Positions 1 to 7,495 are shown, counted from the stretch's first letter. The stretch is 44,177 nucleotides of DNA from an uncultured Cryomorphaceae bacterium (GCA_902551855.1 CACDER010000005.1:1-44177); one strand, 5' to 3'. The notes: generated from the letters alone by a model not told the origin. Numbers and translations are program-made.

Positions 1-39
1 AAATTAAAATTATATCTTTCAAGATAATTAATTAGGTTT

Positions 40-1884
40 ATGTGCGGAATTGTTGGATATATTGGCTCAAAAAATATTTATAAATACTTAATAAATGGTC
101 TAAAGAGATTAGAGTACAGAGGATACGATAGCTCAGGGATTGCTGTATTAAAAGATTCTAAAATTGAGATTTTTAAGAAAAAAGGAAAAGTTTCAGAGCT
201 TGAAGAGTTAATCACGGGAGATATTAATTCCTTTAAAATTGGAATTGGGCACACAAGGTGGGCAACGCACGGAATACCAAATGATATAAATTCACATCCA
301 CATTATTCCCAATCAAAAAAATTAGCTATAATTCATAATGGTATTATTGAAAATGCAACAGTAATTAAAAAAGGTTTAAAAAAAAGAGGTTTTAGTTTTA
401 CTAGCGATACGGATACAGAGGTTCTAATCAATCTTATAGAATTTATTAAAGACTCTGAAAAGGTGTCATTAGAAAAAGCTGTCAAAATTGCTTTAAATCA
501 AGTTGTAGGGGCATATGCAATAGTTATTATAGATCAAGATAATGAAGATCAAGTTATAGTTGCAAAAAAAGGAAGCCCATTAGTTTTTGGTCTTGGAGAA
601 AAAGAATATTTCATAGCATCTGACCCTTCTCCATTTATAGAGTTTACAAACAAGGCAATATATCTTGGAGATGAAGAGGTTGCAAAAATTTCTTTAGAAA
701 AAGGAATTAATATAACCTCAATTTCTAACCAAGTTAAAAGACCAAAAGTTCTTGAATTAGCTATGGAACTTGAAGATATTGAAAAGGGAGGTTATGATTA
801 TTTTATGCTTAAGGAAATAAATGAACAACCAAAATCAATTTTTGATACTTTAAGAGGGAGGTTAAAACCAAAGACAGGAATAATTACTTTGGGTGGGTTT
901 ATAGAATACGAGAAAAAATTTTTGAATGCAAAGAGAATAATTATTCTAGGGTGCGGCACTTCCTGGCATGCTGGATTAGTTGGGGAGTATTTAATTGAAG
1001 ATTTTGCTAGAATCCCAGTTGAAGTTGAGTATGCTTCTGAATTTAGATATAGAAATCCAATAATTACAGAACAAGATATAGTTATTGCTGTTTCTCAATC
1101 AGGAGAGACAGCTGACACATTATCTGCAATAAGTCTTGCTAAAAGAAAGGGAGCTACCATTTTTGGGATTTGTAATGTCGTAGGCTCTAGCATTGCCAGA
1201 GAATCTCATGCGGGAGCTTATACCCATGCTGGTCCAGAAATTGGAGTGGCATCAACTAAAGCATTTACTGCACAAGTAACAGTTTTCATATTGATAGCAC
1301 TAATTTTATCAAATAAAAAGGGAATAATTTCAAGTGCAGATTATCAATCTCTAATAAATGAATTAAATCATTTACCAAATAAAGTTGACGATGTGCTTAA
1401 AAATGTTAATTCAAAAGCCAAGTATATTGCCAGTATTTATAAAGATGCATCAAATTGTTTATTTTTAGGAAGAGGAATTAATTTCCCAGTTGCACTCGAA
1501 GGTGCTCTAAAACTTAAGGAAATTTCTTACATACACGCTGAGGGTTATCCTGCTGCAGAAATGAAACATGGGCCAATTGCATTAATTGATGAAGATATGC
1601 CAACAGTAGTTATTGCGTCTCAGACGGAAAATTATGAAAAAGTTGTTAGTAATATACAAGAAGTTAAAGCTAGAAATGGAAAAGTAATTGCAATAATTAA
1701 TGAGGGGGATAATGAGGTTAGAAATCTTGCAGACCATGTCATAGAAGTCCCACATACAGATGAAAGATATAGTCCATTAATAAATACCATTCCTCTTCAA
1801 TTGTTATCATATCATATTGCAGTCATGCGGGGATGTAATGTTGATCAACCACGAAATTTAGCAAAGTCGGTGACCGTAGAGTAA
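40..1884 (+). CDS. glmS: Glucosamine-fructose-6-phosphate aminotransferase (isomerizing)
   Basis: GlmS makes glucosamine-6-phosphate from fructose-6-phosphate and glutamine, the first committed step toward UDP-GlcNAc for peptidoglycan and LPS; it is cytosolic. The 614-residue length is normal for the family. The protein starts MCGIVGYIG, so Cys2 is the N-terminal nucleophile of the glutaminase domain (about residues 1-235). Two SIS sugar-isomerase domains follow, with CGTSWHAG and SQSGETADT in the first and EGALKLKEISYIHAEGYPA in the second. The protein ends in the canonical NLAKSVTVE. No Shine-Dalgarno sequence is visible before the ATG, as is usual in Bacteroidetes. The last codons (TCG GTG ACC GTA GAG) are more GC-rich than the rest of the gene, and an apparently mobile segment begins directly at the stop codon. 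Identification is secure. Confidence 0.97.
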   Translation: MCGIVGYIGSKNIYKYLINGLKRLEYRGYDSSGIAVLKDSKIEIFKKKGKVSELEELITGDINSFKIGIGHTRWATHGIPNDINSHPHYSQSKKLAIIHNGIIENATVIKKGLKKRGFSFTSDTDTEVLINLIEFIKDSEKVSLEKAVKIALNQVVGAYAIVIIDQDNEDQVIVAKKGSPLVFGLGEKEYFIASDPSPFIEFTNKAIYLGDEEVAKISLEKGINITSISNQVKRPKVLELAMELEDIEKGGYDYFMLKEINEQPKSIFDTLRGRLKPKTGIITLGGFIEYEKKFLNAKRIIILGCGTSWHAGLVGEYLIEDFARIPVEVEYASEFRYRNPIITEQDIVIAVSQSGETADTLSAISLAKRKGATIFGICNVVGSSIARESHAGAYTHAGPEIGVASTKAFTAQVTVFILIALILSNKKGIISSADYQSLINELNHLPNKVDDVLKNVNSKAKYIASIYKDASNCLFLGRGINFPVALEGALKLKEISYIHAEGYPAAEMKHGPIALIDEDMPTVVIASQTENYEKVVSNIQEVKARNGKVIAIINEGDNEVRNLADHVIEVPHTDERYSPLINTIPLQLLSYHIAVMRGCNVDQPRNLAKSVTVE

Positions 1885-2209
1885 CTGCAAGGAACCACTA
1901 TTCTTACCCCTACTCATTCAACGTAAAGTTCACAATATCAGTAACTACCACCAAATTGTGGGAGTCTAATTATAGTGAATATCAACAATTTTTATTTGAT
2001 AAAATAAAGGGTTTTAAGGAGTGTATCCTTACCCCCTTAGGGTACGGATTTCTAAGATATTGAACGATGAGGGACTTCTAACACCCCGTAAAACACCATT
2101 TACCAATACAAAAGTGTTCTCAATCTATCAAAAAGGACTAAAAAGAGAGGAAAGAATGAATAGAAAAGATATTGTAGAGGTATCACCAGTTGAAATTGAA
2201 CCATTTTAA
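1881..2209 (+). pseudogene. Frameshifted recombinase-like C-terminal fragment abutting glmS
   Basis: A protein-like reading frame begins at 1881, overlapping the glmS stop codon, and reads VTARNHYSYPYSFNVKF then KLWESNYSEYQQFLFDK until TGA at 2061-2063. The sequence continues meaningfully in another frame from about 2045: RISKILNDEGLLTPRK, then FTNTKVFSIYQK, ending in VEIEPF at 2209. Joining the frames gives an LGY-R-(K)-ISKILNDEG stretch, so a net loss of one base (or four) near 2043-2047 best explains the break. The second half resembles the helix-turn-helix segment at the end of serine-recombinase-like proteins (pattern GYRKIAxxLNxxGxxTPRG...FTxxxVxxIL); this is recognition from memory. 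No start codon or catalytic domain is visible, so it is probably 5'-truncated as well as frameshifted. An independent 62-residue ORF starting at 2021 is the less likely reading. Confidence 0.5.
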
Positions 2210-2359
2210 ATTCCCATTAATAGTAAACTCACCTCATCACTACCCTATCTCCATAATTTACCATAAAATCTAACACCCTTTAACACCTTTTCTGTCAAAT
2301 AAAAAAATCCCTGAGAAATTAGTGTTATTAATTGTGGAATCATATTTATATATGAATGA

Positions 2360-2745
2360 AAGTGGTAAGCAGTTACCACAGACTCAGGTGTCCAACAAAG
2401 GGTAAAACACCTGTCACCCAGTATCGAAGAGGTTCAAATCCTTAAACGATATCTCGTAATGTTAATGGGTCAGACGTCGGTTAGTAATCTATAGGATTGA
2501 AATAATATCTAAACATAATGGATGAGGTTCACCGATAGGGTCGAAAGATTTGTAGTATAAATCAGATATGGGTGACAACGAACTGGTCTGAGGAAATCTA
2601 CATTGTGAATTGAGACTTAAAGTTCTCTGAGGGAGTAAAAATCCTTTAAGGGGATTGGTGTATTAGGTTATCAACCTATACAATGTTTCAGTTAACAAGT
2701 AAACTGAAACGATGAGATGATTCTGAGAATCAGAAACACTCATCA
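2360..2745 (+). ncRNA. Candidate large structured RNA or structured leader
   Basis: No reading frame is convincing across this stretch, but stem-loops are closely packed. Visible helices: 2362-2368/2373-2379 (7 bp, GCAG loop); 2385-2391/2407-2413 (7 bp); 2422-2426/2447-2451 enclosing a T-loop-like TTCAAAT; a nested set 2470-2475/2586-2591, 2529-2533/2571-2575 and 2547-2551/2559-2563; 2640-2646/2650-2656 (with two G-U pairs); 2659-2669/2673-2682 (10 bp, one bulge); 2685-2693/2702-2710 (9 bp, no mismatch); and 2711-2716/2739-2744 enclosing 2718-2723/2727-2732. The stretch looks more GC-rich than the host DNA around it. The last hairpin ends 35 nt before the next ATG, so it may be either a separate RNA or a 5' leader of the 86-aa/HTH operon. 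I do not recognise it as tmRNA, RNase P, 6S, group I or group II intron. Strand is inferred from the downstream genes. Confidence 0.45.
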
Positions 2746-2765
2746 AAGGTTAATTATTAAATAAT

Positions 2766-2771
2766 AAGGAG
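2766..2771 (+). promoter_or_regulatory. Strong Shine-Dalgarno sequence
   Basis: AAGGAG lies 8 nt before the ATG at 2780. Most other genes in the window (glmS, ppc, typA, menG and others) start without such a motif, in line with the weak use of Shine-Dalgarno sites in Bacteroidetes. It fixes the start at 2780 and hints that this operon is foreign or needs unusually strong translation. Confidence 0.7.
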
Positions 2772-2779
2772 ATACAATT

Positions 2780-3040
2780 ATGAAGAAAGATTCAGGTCAA
2801 CTACATGGTGAGTTAACGAGTAGTTTATATCAATTTACAAAGGATATAGGCTATCATTTACCACCAGATAAAATATTTGATACTACTACATCCTTAATTG
2901 ATGTATTTGAGAGTTATGAAAGGTATAGAGAATCCATTATTTCAGAAACATCAAAACAATTAGAAGATAGGTTTGGAGAATTACCTATTGAGAAACAAAA
3001 AAGATTAAAAGAAATATTTCAGAATGGAGTAAAAAAATGA
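2780..3040 (+). CDS. Small protein of unknown function (86 aa)
   Basis: I do not recognise this protein. It is hydrophilic, has no signal peptide or membrane segment, and ends in a charged, probably helical stretch (SKQLEDRFGELPIEKQKRLK). The start is fixed by the AAGGAG site 8 nt upstream. Its stop overlaps the start of the next gene (ATGA, 4 nt), so the two are translationally coupled. The structured segment 2360-2745 lies immediately upstream. Position between a structured RNA and an excisionase-like regulator suggests an accessory function of a small mobile element, but nothing in the sequence indicates an activity. Confidence 0.75.
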   Translation: MKKDSGQLHGELTSSLYQFTKDIGYHLPPDKIFDTTTSLIDVFESYERYRESIISETSKQLEDRFGELPIEKQKRLKEIFQNGVKK

Positions 3041-3279
3041 ACGATAGATTACTAACTAAATATGAGGTTATGGAAACCTTAAAAATCAGTAGAAAATACT
3101 TTGAGAAATTGGTAAAAGAAAAAGAACTACCAATGATTCAAATAACTCCATATAAGAGATATGTAAGAAGTTATCACCTCAATCGATACATTGATGAACG
3201 AACCATCAATAAACCTCAGGAGATAACCCAAGAATCAGAAACTGATAATTTTAAATGGAAGAATATATGGAGAAAGTGA
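3037..3279 (+). CDS. Excisionase-like helix-turn-helix protein (80 aa)
   Basis: The N-terminal half (LLTKYEVMETLKISRKYFEK, then LVKEKELPMIQI and KRYVRSYHLNRYID) follows the HTH_17/MerR-like winged-helix pattern of excisionases and small DNA-binding adaptors: a helix-turn-helix, then a wing, then a helix ending in YID. The last 25 residues are polar and may be disordered. The protein probably binds DNA, either as a recombination directionality factor for an integrase no longer present or as a repressor of its own operon. It overlaps the preceding 86-aa gene by 4 nt. No integrase or recombinase partner is intact in the window. Confidence 0.75.
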   Translation: MNDRLLTKYEVMETLKISRKYFEKLVKEKELPMIQITPYKRYVRSYHLNRYIDERTINKPQEITQESETDNFKWKNIWRK

Positions 3280-3341
3280 TGATATTAAATCACTATCCAA
3301 TCACCCCTATCTATTTTAATTAACTCAATAGAATTTTAAAT

Positions 3342-3363
3342 TATGTATATTTGAAAATACATA
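3342..3363 (+). promoter_or_regulatory. Inverted repeat overlapping a TAnnTTTG box
   Basis: TATGTAT (3342-3348) and ATACATA (3357-3363) form a perfect 7-bp inverted repeat. TATATTTG at 3346-3353 fits the Bacteroidetes -7 consensus TAnnTTTG, but I see no matching TTG about 19 nt upstream. It could be a promoter or operator for the cassette genes at 3445, or the 3' hairpin of the preceding operon. There is no T-tract. Confidence 0.25.
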
Positions 3364-3365
3364 GA

Positions 3366-3405
3366 GAGAATAAACATAATACGTTTATCCCTACGTTGTG
3401 GTGCA
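3366..3405 (+). repeat. attC-like left boundary of the DUF3784/SdpI cassette
   Basis: ATAAAC (3370-3375) pairs with GTTTAT (3383-3388), followed by CCCTAC and then GTTGTGGTGC at 3395. This arrangement parallels the inner arms plus GTT crossover box of an integron attC site. GTTGTGGTG (3395-3403) is the exact reverse complement of CACCACAAC at 4119-4127, the outer arm of the element at the other end of the gene pair. Confidence 0.45.
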
Positions 3406-3444
3406 TTAAAAACGAAACTTGAAAAATCAGAATATGGAATTACA

Positions 3445-3753
3445 ATGATTTTAGCAGCTATAATATTTATCATACTCGGAATTTTAATAAAATACGGAAA
3501 AATGTATTGGCTAATTGCTGGCTATAATACTATGCCGAAAGAAGAAAAAGAGAAATACAACATTGCAGGAATAGCAAATGTATTCCGGAACGTGATGTTC
3601 GGTATGGCTTTAATCGTCATTTCTGGATATTTAATAACTGAATTAACTGAAAATCCCAATATTCAAAATTATGCTTTTTGGACTTCAATGATTATCGGAA
3701 TACCATACTTGTTGATTAAATCAAACTCGAAGAAATATAAAATCAAAAATTAA
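3445..3753 (+). CDS. DUF3784-like small membrane protein (102 aa)
   Basis: Three hydrophobic helices are visible at about residues 2-16, 50-66 and 79-94. Between the first two lies the hallmark AGYNTMPKEEKEKYNI, which I recognise as the DUF3784 pattern (GYNTMSxEEKxxYD). It is an inner-membrane protein whose biochemical function is unknown. An upstream ATG at 3434 hits a stop after four codons, so 3445 is the right start. The next gene begins 2 nt after its stop. DUF3784 and SdpI-like proteins often occur together; here both sit inside a cassette-like unit bounded by complementary arms, which suggests portable cargo. Confidence 0.85.
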   Translation: MILAAIIFIILGILIKYGKMYWLIAGYNTMPKEEKEKYNIAGIANVFRNVMFGMALIVISGYLITELTENPNIQNYAFWTSMIIGIPYLLIKSNSKKYKIKN

Positions 3754-3755
3754 AA

Positions 3756-4109
3756 ATGAATTTGCCCTTTGATAACCTTTTATTCTTAATTCCATCATCA
3801 TCTGGAATAATTTTTATGCTGGCAGGATTTATAATGCTAAAATTTCCACCGAAAAAAATAAATGGACTCTATGGATATAGAACTTCAAGCTCAATGAGAA
3901 ATCAAGAAAGATGGGATTTTTCACAAAGATACTCCTCTATTGAAATGATTAAACTTGGAGCACTTTTGACTTTAAGCTCAATTTTTGGATTAATATTTAA
4001 GCCTGATGGTATAATCGGAATGTTTTTAGGATTGACATTAATGATAATAATGGTCGTATTTTTATCAATACGAGTTGAAAGAGCAATTAAGAATAAATTT
4101 ACGAACTAA
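3756..4109 (+). CDS. SdpI-like integral membrane protein (117 aa)
   Basis: Three hydrophobic helices (about residues 8-28, 66-82 and 86-104) flank the conserved loop PPKKINGLYGYRT followed by SMRNQERWDFSQRY. This is the C-terminal signature of the SdpI/YhfL family; SdpI of Bacillus subtilis is the immunity protein against the killing peptide SdpC. This single-domain version is shorter than B. subtilis SdpI, and whether it gives immunity is unknown. It is separated by 2 nt from the DUF3784-like gene and is followed within 10 nt by the attC-like element. A role in protection against membrane-active toxins is an inference from family and cassette context. Confidence 0.85.
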   Translation: MNLPFDNLLFLIPSSSGIIFMLAGFIMLKFPPKKINGLYGYRTSSSMRNQERWDFSQRYSSIEMIKLGALLTLSSIFGLIFKPDGIIGMFLGLTLMIIMVVFLSIRVERAIKNKFTN

Positions 4110-4117
4110 TAATAACG

Positions 4118-4190
4118 ACACCACAACAACGGCTATAATTAATTGCTTCCTAACGTCAGCAACTACTCATAGCCAAACCGTTAGCGGCAA
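4118..4190 (+). repeat. attC-like recombination site at cassette end
   Basis: The element holds outer arm CACCACAAC (4119-4127), inner arm GGCTAT (4131-4136), a 32-nt spacer, inner arm ATAGCC (4169-4174), then AAACC and GTTAGCGGCA (4180-4189). In the linear DNA the outer arms do not match each other. If the segment 3395-4179 were circularised, CACCACAAC would face GTTGTGGTG, giving perfect outer arms. This is the logic of integron gene cassettes, in which the crossover falls before the TT of the GTT triplet. The boxes differ from the canonical RYYYAAC/GTTRRRY except for the conserved AAC/GTT. No integron integrase is in the window. Confidence 0.5.
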
Positions 4191-4335
4191 TGAAAAAAAG
4201 AAAGACCTACTATTAGTGTGATAGTTGTTCAATTCACCTTAAAATATGTTCACTTCACTTTATTTCAACTAATAAGAAAATCAAAATCGTATTCCTTTGC
4301 ATTGGATTTAACCATAAAATTTAAAACAATAAAAA

Positions 4336-4491
4336 ATGAATAAAATCATTTTTAAATTTTCTTTAGCAACATTGATTAGTGCAGTTTTACTACTAACCTT
4401 CTTTAGTAAAATGGATTTACCTGAGAACTATTATGAAAGTCCGATACCAAATGACAAACAAACTCAACGAATGTTGATGGGGTTCTTTTAA
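4336..4491 (+). CDS. Small single-pass membrane protein (51 aa)
   Basis: This short frame begins MNKIIFKFSLATLISA, with a hydrophobic helix at about residues 5-23, and ends in a short polar tail (NYYESPIPNDKQTQRM). It could be a small membrane or secreted protein, or the truncated remnant of a longer one, since it stops 20 nt before the convergent ppc gene. It has an A-rich upstream region and no Shine-Dalgarno motif, like host genes. Function unknown. Confidence 0.45.
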   Translation: MNKIIFKFSLATLISAVLLLTFFSKMDLPENYYESPIPNDKQTQRMLMGFF

Positions 4492-4511
4492 ATTTTAACT
4501 CTTTTGTGGGT

Positions 4512-7091
4512 TTATGCAGAATTTCTACTCGCATTTATATTTCCAAACAAAGAACGTGTCACCATTTTTTCATAAATACTGATTTTTTTTGATGATGGGG
4601 CTTGATTTTTAAGTTCTTGAATTTGTTTTAATGCATACTGTTGAATGGTTAAAAGAGGTAGAACAATTTGTTCTCTAATTTCTATAGAGGCTTTGCCTTC
4701 AGGATAGTTGTCCATAAGTTCTTTTTGACCTGATATTTTCAATAGTAATCGTTTAGTTGTTTTATATTCGTTATAAATTAATTTCCAAAAGTCTCCATAA
4801 ACTGGGTCACTTGACATGTAACTGGTTAATTTGAAAAATGATTTTGTTAAACTCATCATACTATTTTCCAGTAAGGTTTTAAAGAAATCAGATTCATTAT
4901 AAAATGAAATGATTTCGTCAAGTCTGCCAGAATCTTCATATGTTTTTAATGCAGAACCAAGGCCGTAAAATCCTGGAACATTTTGTTTTAATTGACTCCA
5001 ACTACCAACAAAAGGAATTGCTCTCAGAGCAGAAAAATCTAATTTAGATGAAGAAGTTCTTTTAGAAGGTCTACTTCCAATGTTTGTTTTTGAATAGTAT
5101 TTTAGGGTACTCATTTCTTCCAAATATGGGAGGAATTTTGGGTGGTTTTTAAAATCTTTATATTTATTATAACTCGTCTTGGCTAAATCTTCAATAAGAA
5201 CTCTATGTTTATTGTTTAATTGATTTTTAGTAAAAACTTCGTTCTTTATACCAGAGCTCAGTAATTGCTCTAAGTTAAATTGAGATGAACTTAGCGTTCC
5301 AAAATTTGAACTTATTGTTTGTCCTTGAACGGTCAATTGAATTTGCTTGTGTTCTACAGATGGTCCTAGTGAGGCATAAAATTGATGTGTTTTACCACCT
5401 CCTCTTGCAGGAGGGCCTCCACGACCATCAAAAAATATAACTTCAATCTCGTATTCTCTCGATGCTTTTGTTAAAGCTTCTTTAGCTTTGAAAATTCCCC
5501 AGTTGGCCATCAAATAACCACCATCTTTAGTTCCGTCAGAAAAACCTAGCATAATCGTTTGCTTATTATTCCTTTGCTTAAGATGTGCTCTGTAGTTTTT
5601 GTTTTTGTAAACAGTTCGCATTACTTTCTCTGCATTTTTTAGATCCTCTACAGTTTCAAATAATGGGATTATATCGACAGGGATACTGTCTTTAAACCCA
5701 GATAAATTAAGCATGGCAAAAATTTCCAGTATATTTAATGCACTTTGGTTATTACTAATAATATATCTGTTGGCACCACGTTCGCCATTTCTTTCTTGAA
5801 TAGTTTTTAATGCAAAAATAGATTCCATAGTTTTAATAGATAGTTCATTTTTTAATGTATCTATGTCAACGCTACCTTTTACTTGTGATAAGATATTAAT
5901 TTGGTCTTTTTTAGAAAGTGTTAAATAGTTTTTTGGAAAAGTAGGGTCCCCTATTTCAATTAGGTTTTTAACCATATTTGTAAAAGCATCATGATGAATT
6001 CTACTGTCTTGTCTTATGTCAAGACTCGCAAAATGAAAACCAAAAATTCGAATTTTATTTATGATATCATTTAATTCATCAATAAATAAAGATTGGTGTT
6101 GTTCAATGACTATTTTTTTTGCTTTTTCTAATTCTTTTAAAACTAGTTCTTGAGATAAGTCAATTGTTTTACAGCTTCGTACGACGTGTTTGCAAATTTT
6201 TGCTTCTAAAGAAGATAGAATTTCCTGAACTCCACTAAAAGTCAATCGTCTTTTCAATCTTTTTATGTCTTTATGATAATTTTTTAATATAGTTTGACGT
6301 AATTTTTCTGCGACATCAAGGGTGATTTGTGTTGTAACAAAAGGATTTCCATCTCTGTCTCCACCTGGCCAAAATCCTAGATCAATTATTTGATTATCTA
6401 ATTTTTTGCCTTCAAATATATTTGCTTCTATATAGTTGTAAATTTTGCTAACAGAATGGTAAAATACATTTTCTAAATACCAAATTAGATTAACTGCTTC
6501 ATCATAAGGTGATGGTTTTACTTTTTTAAAAAATCTTGTTTTACCTAATTGAGATAGTAGATTTTTAATTAGAACTAGATTATTATTCTGTATGGCTTTA
6601 TCTAGATCAGTAATAATACCTAGTACTTCACCAGGATAAAATTGAGTAGGATGAGCTGTTAATACAATTCGAACCCTAAACTCCTCTAAGTATTTTTTTA
6701 GTTCTTCTTTTTTGTTTTTAGAATAAGCAATCTCTTTTAAACTCCTTAGTGTACCAATTCCATTCATATTGTTTACAATAGGAAATGAGGCATCTTCAAT
6801 TGCATCAAACAAAACAACTTGACGTTCGATGAATTGAATAAATCTAAAAAGAAGATTAATTTTTTCTTCTTCAGAAAAATTTTCTTGTTGTTTTTTGAAA
6901 AAATTATCTACAATTTCTGTAGGGTTTTTACTCATAGAGAATCCCTTATTGCAAACATCATGAAATAATGGAAGTAACAAGCCCGTATTACTTATAGAGT
7001 CAAAGGGTAGGGTCATGAAAAGGCTGTTGTAAATCTGGTATTTTGACACAACATTTTCATTAAAACGAGTTAATTTCGTTTGTGCAGTCAT
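4512..7091 (-). CDS. ppc: Phosphoenolpyruvate carboxylase
   Basis: Ppc carboxylates PEP with bicarbonate to oxaloacetate, replenishing the TCA cycle; in marine flavobacteria it may support anaplerotic CO2 fixation. The 859-residue length is close to the usual 880-950. Catalytic signatures are in order: TAHPTQ with His147, GGDRDGNP at 243-250, GFSDGTKDGGYLMANWG, and the glycine-rich loop FFDGRGGPPARGGGKTHQF. This loop differs from the enterobacterial one (GRGGSIGRGGAP); I believe it marks a Bacteroidetes-type variant, which is an inference. The small secreted-protein gene at 7095-7409 ends 3 nt upstream on the same strand, so the two are probably cotranscribed. The 3' end is convergent with the 51-aa ORF. 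Confidence 0.96.
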   Translation of the reverse strand: MTAQTKLTRFNENVVSKYQIYNSLFMTLPFDSISNTGLLLPLFHDVCNKGFSMSKNPTEIVDNFFKKQQENFSEEEKINLLFRFIQFIERQVVLFDAIEDASFPIVNNMNGIGTLRSLKEIAYSKNKKEELKKYLEEFRVRIVLTAHPTQFYPGEVLGIITDLDKAIQNNNLVLIKNLLSQLGKTRFFKKVKPSPYDEAVNLIWYLENVFYHSVSKIYNYIEANIFEGKKLDNQIIDLGFWPGGDRDGNPFVTTQITLDVAEKLRQTILKNYHKDIKRLKRRLTFSGVQEILSSLEAKICKHVVRSCKTIDLSQELVLKELEKAKKIVIEQHQSLFIDELNDIINKIRIFGFHFASLDIRQDSRIHHDAFTNMVKNLIEIGDPTFPKNYLTLSKKDQINILSQVKGSVDIDTLKNELSIKTMESIFALKTIQERNGERGANRYIISNNQSALNILEIFAMLNLSGFKDSIPVDIIPLFETVEDLKNAEKVMRTVYKNKNYRAHLKQRNNKQTIMLGFSDGTKDGGYLMANWGIFKAKEALTKASREYEIEVIFFDGRGGPPARGGGKTHQFYASLGPSVEHKQIQLTVQGQTISSNFGTLSSSQFNLEQLLSSGIKNEVFTKNQLNNKHRVLIEDLAKTSYNKYKDFKNHPKFLPYLEEMSTLKYYSKTNIGSRPSKRTSSSKLDFSALRAIPFVGSWSQLKQNVPGFYGLGSALKTYEDSGRLDEIISFYNESDFFKTLLENSMMSLTKSFFKLTSYMSSDPVYGDFWKLIYNEYKTTKRLLLKISGQKELMDNYPEGKASIEIREQIVLPLLTIQQYALKQIQELKNQAPSSKKISIYEKMVTRSLFGNINASRNSA

Positions 7092-7094
7092 TAT

Positions 7095-7409
7095 TTAAAA
7101 TACATTTTTACTATTTGTGAATGCAACTTCCAACGTCGATTTAAATGTTATTTTTGTAACTGTCTCCCCCGACTCAGATTCTAGAGTAGAGATAGTGCAT
7201 GGGTTCTCATTTTCATAATAAATTACATCTCTCTTGTCAACAAGCAATGTGAGATTATTTACAAACCAAGCATAAGAACCATTTGCCTCATTATTGTTGC
7301 CTTCTTGAGGTCTAAGAACCAATGATTCGTCACATTGAGCATTAATCAAAAAGCTCATAGTAAATACAAGAGTGAACAATCTAATAAATTTTTGTGTCAG
7401 GTTTTTCAT
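7095..7409 (-). CDS. Small secreted protein upstream of ppc (104 aa)
   Basis: The reading frame is open from 7499, but the Met at 7409 is the better start. It gives a clean signal peptide (MKNLTQKFIRLFTLVFTMSF, cleavage near INAQ-C) and lies downstream of a TATATTTG -7 box at 7438-7445. The mature part, about 80 residues, contains VLRPQEGNNNEANGSYAWFV and looks like a small beta-rich domain. I do not recognise a family. Its stop is 3 nt before the ppc start, so it is probably the first gene of a ppc transcript. No functional link to PEP carboxylase is evident. Confidence 0.7.
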   Translation of the reverse strand: MKNLTQKFIRLFTLVFTMSFLINAQCDESLVLRPQEGNNNEANGSYAWFVNNLTLLVDKRDVIYYENENPCTISTLESESGETVTKITFKSTLEVAFTNSKNVF

Positions 7410-7437
7410 TTTTAAAAGAGGCAATTTATAATTACAA

Positions 7438-7445
7438 CAAATATA
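7438..7445 (-). promoter_or_regulatory. Possible -7 box of the ppc transcript
   Basis: On the minus strand this reads TATATTTG, matching TAnnTTTG, about 30 nt before the start at 7409. A TTTTG lies 14 nt upstream (7460-7464), closer than the usual 19-21 nt, so the -33 part is weak. Confidence 0.35.
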
Positions 7446-7495
7446 ATTATAAAATATAACAAAATGTATTTTCAATTTTGGACCCAAACTCTCTA

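Noticed and set aside
2361-2446. tRNA gene: GTGGTAAGC and GGTTCAAATCC look like D-arm and T-arm sequences.
   Set aside because: No acceptor stem pairs around them, no anticodon arm is at the right distance, and the GTGGTAA forms its own hairpin.
1885-4511. Tn7-like insertion after glmS.
   Set aside because: No Tn7-type ends, no transposase or TnsD-like genes and no target duplication are visible in this stretch.
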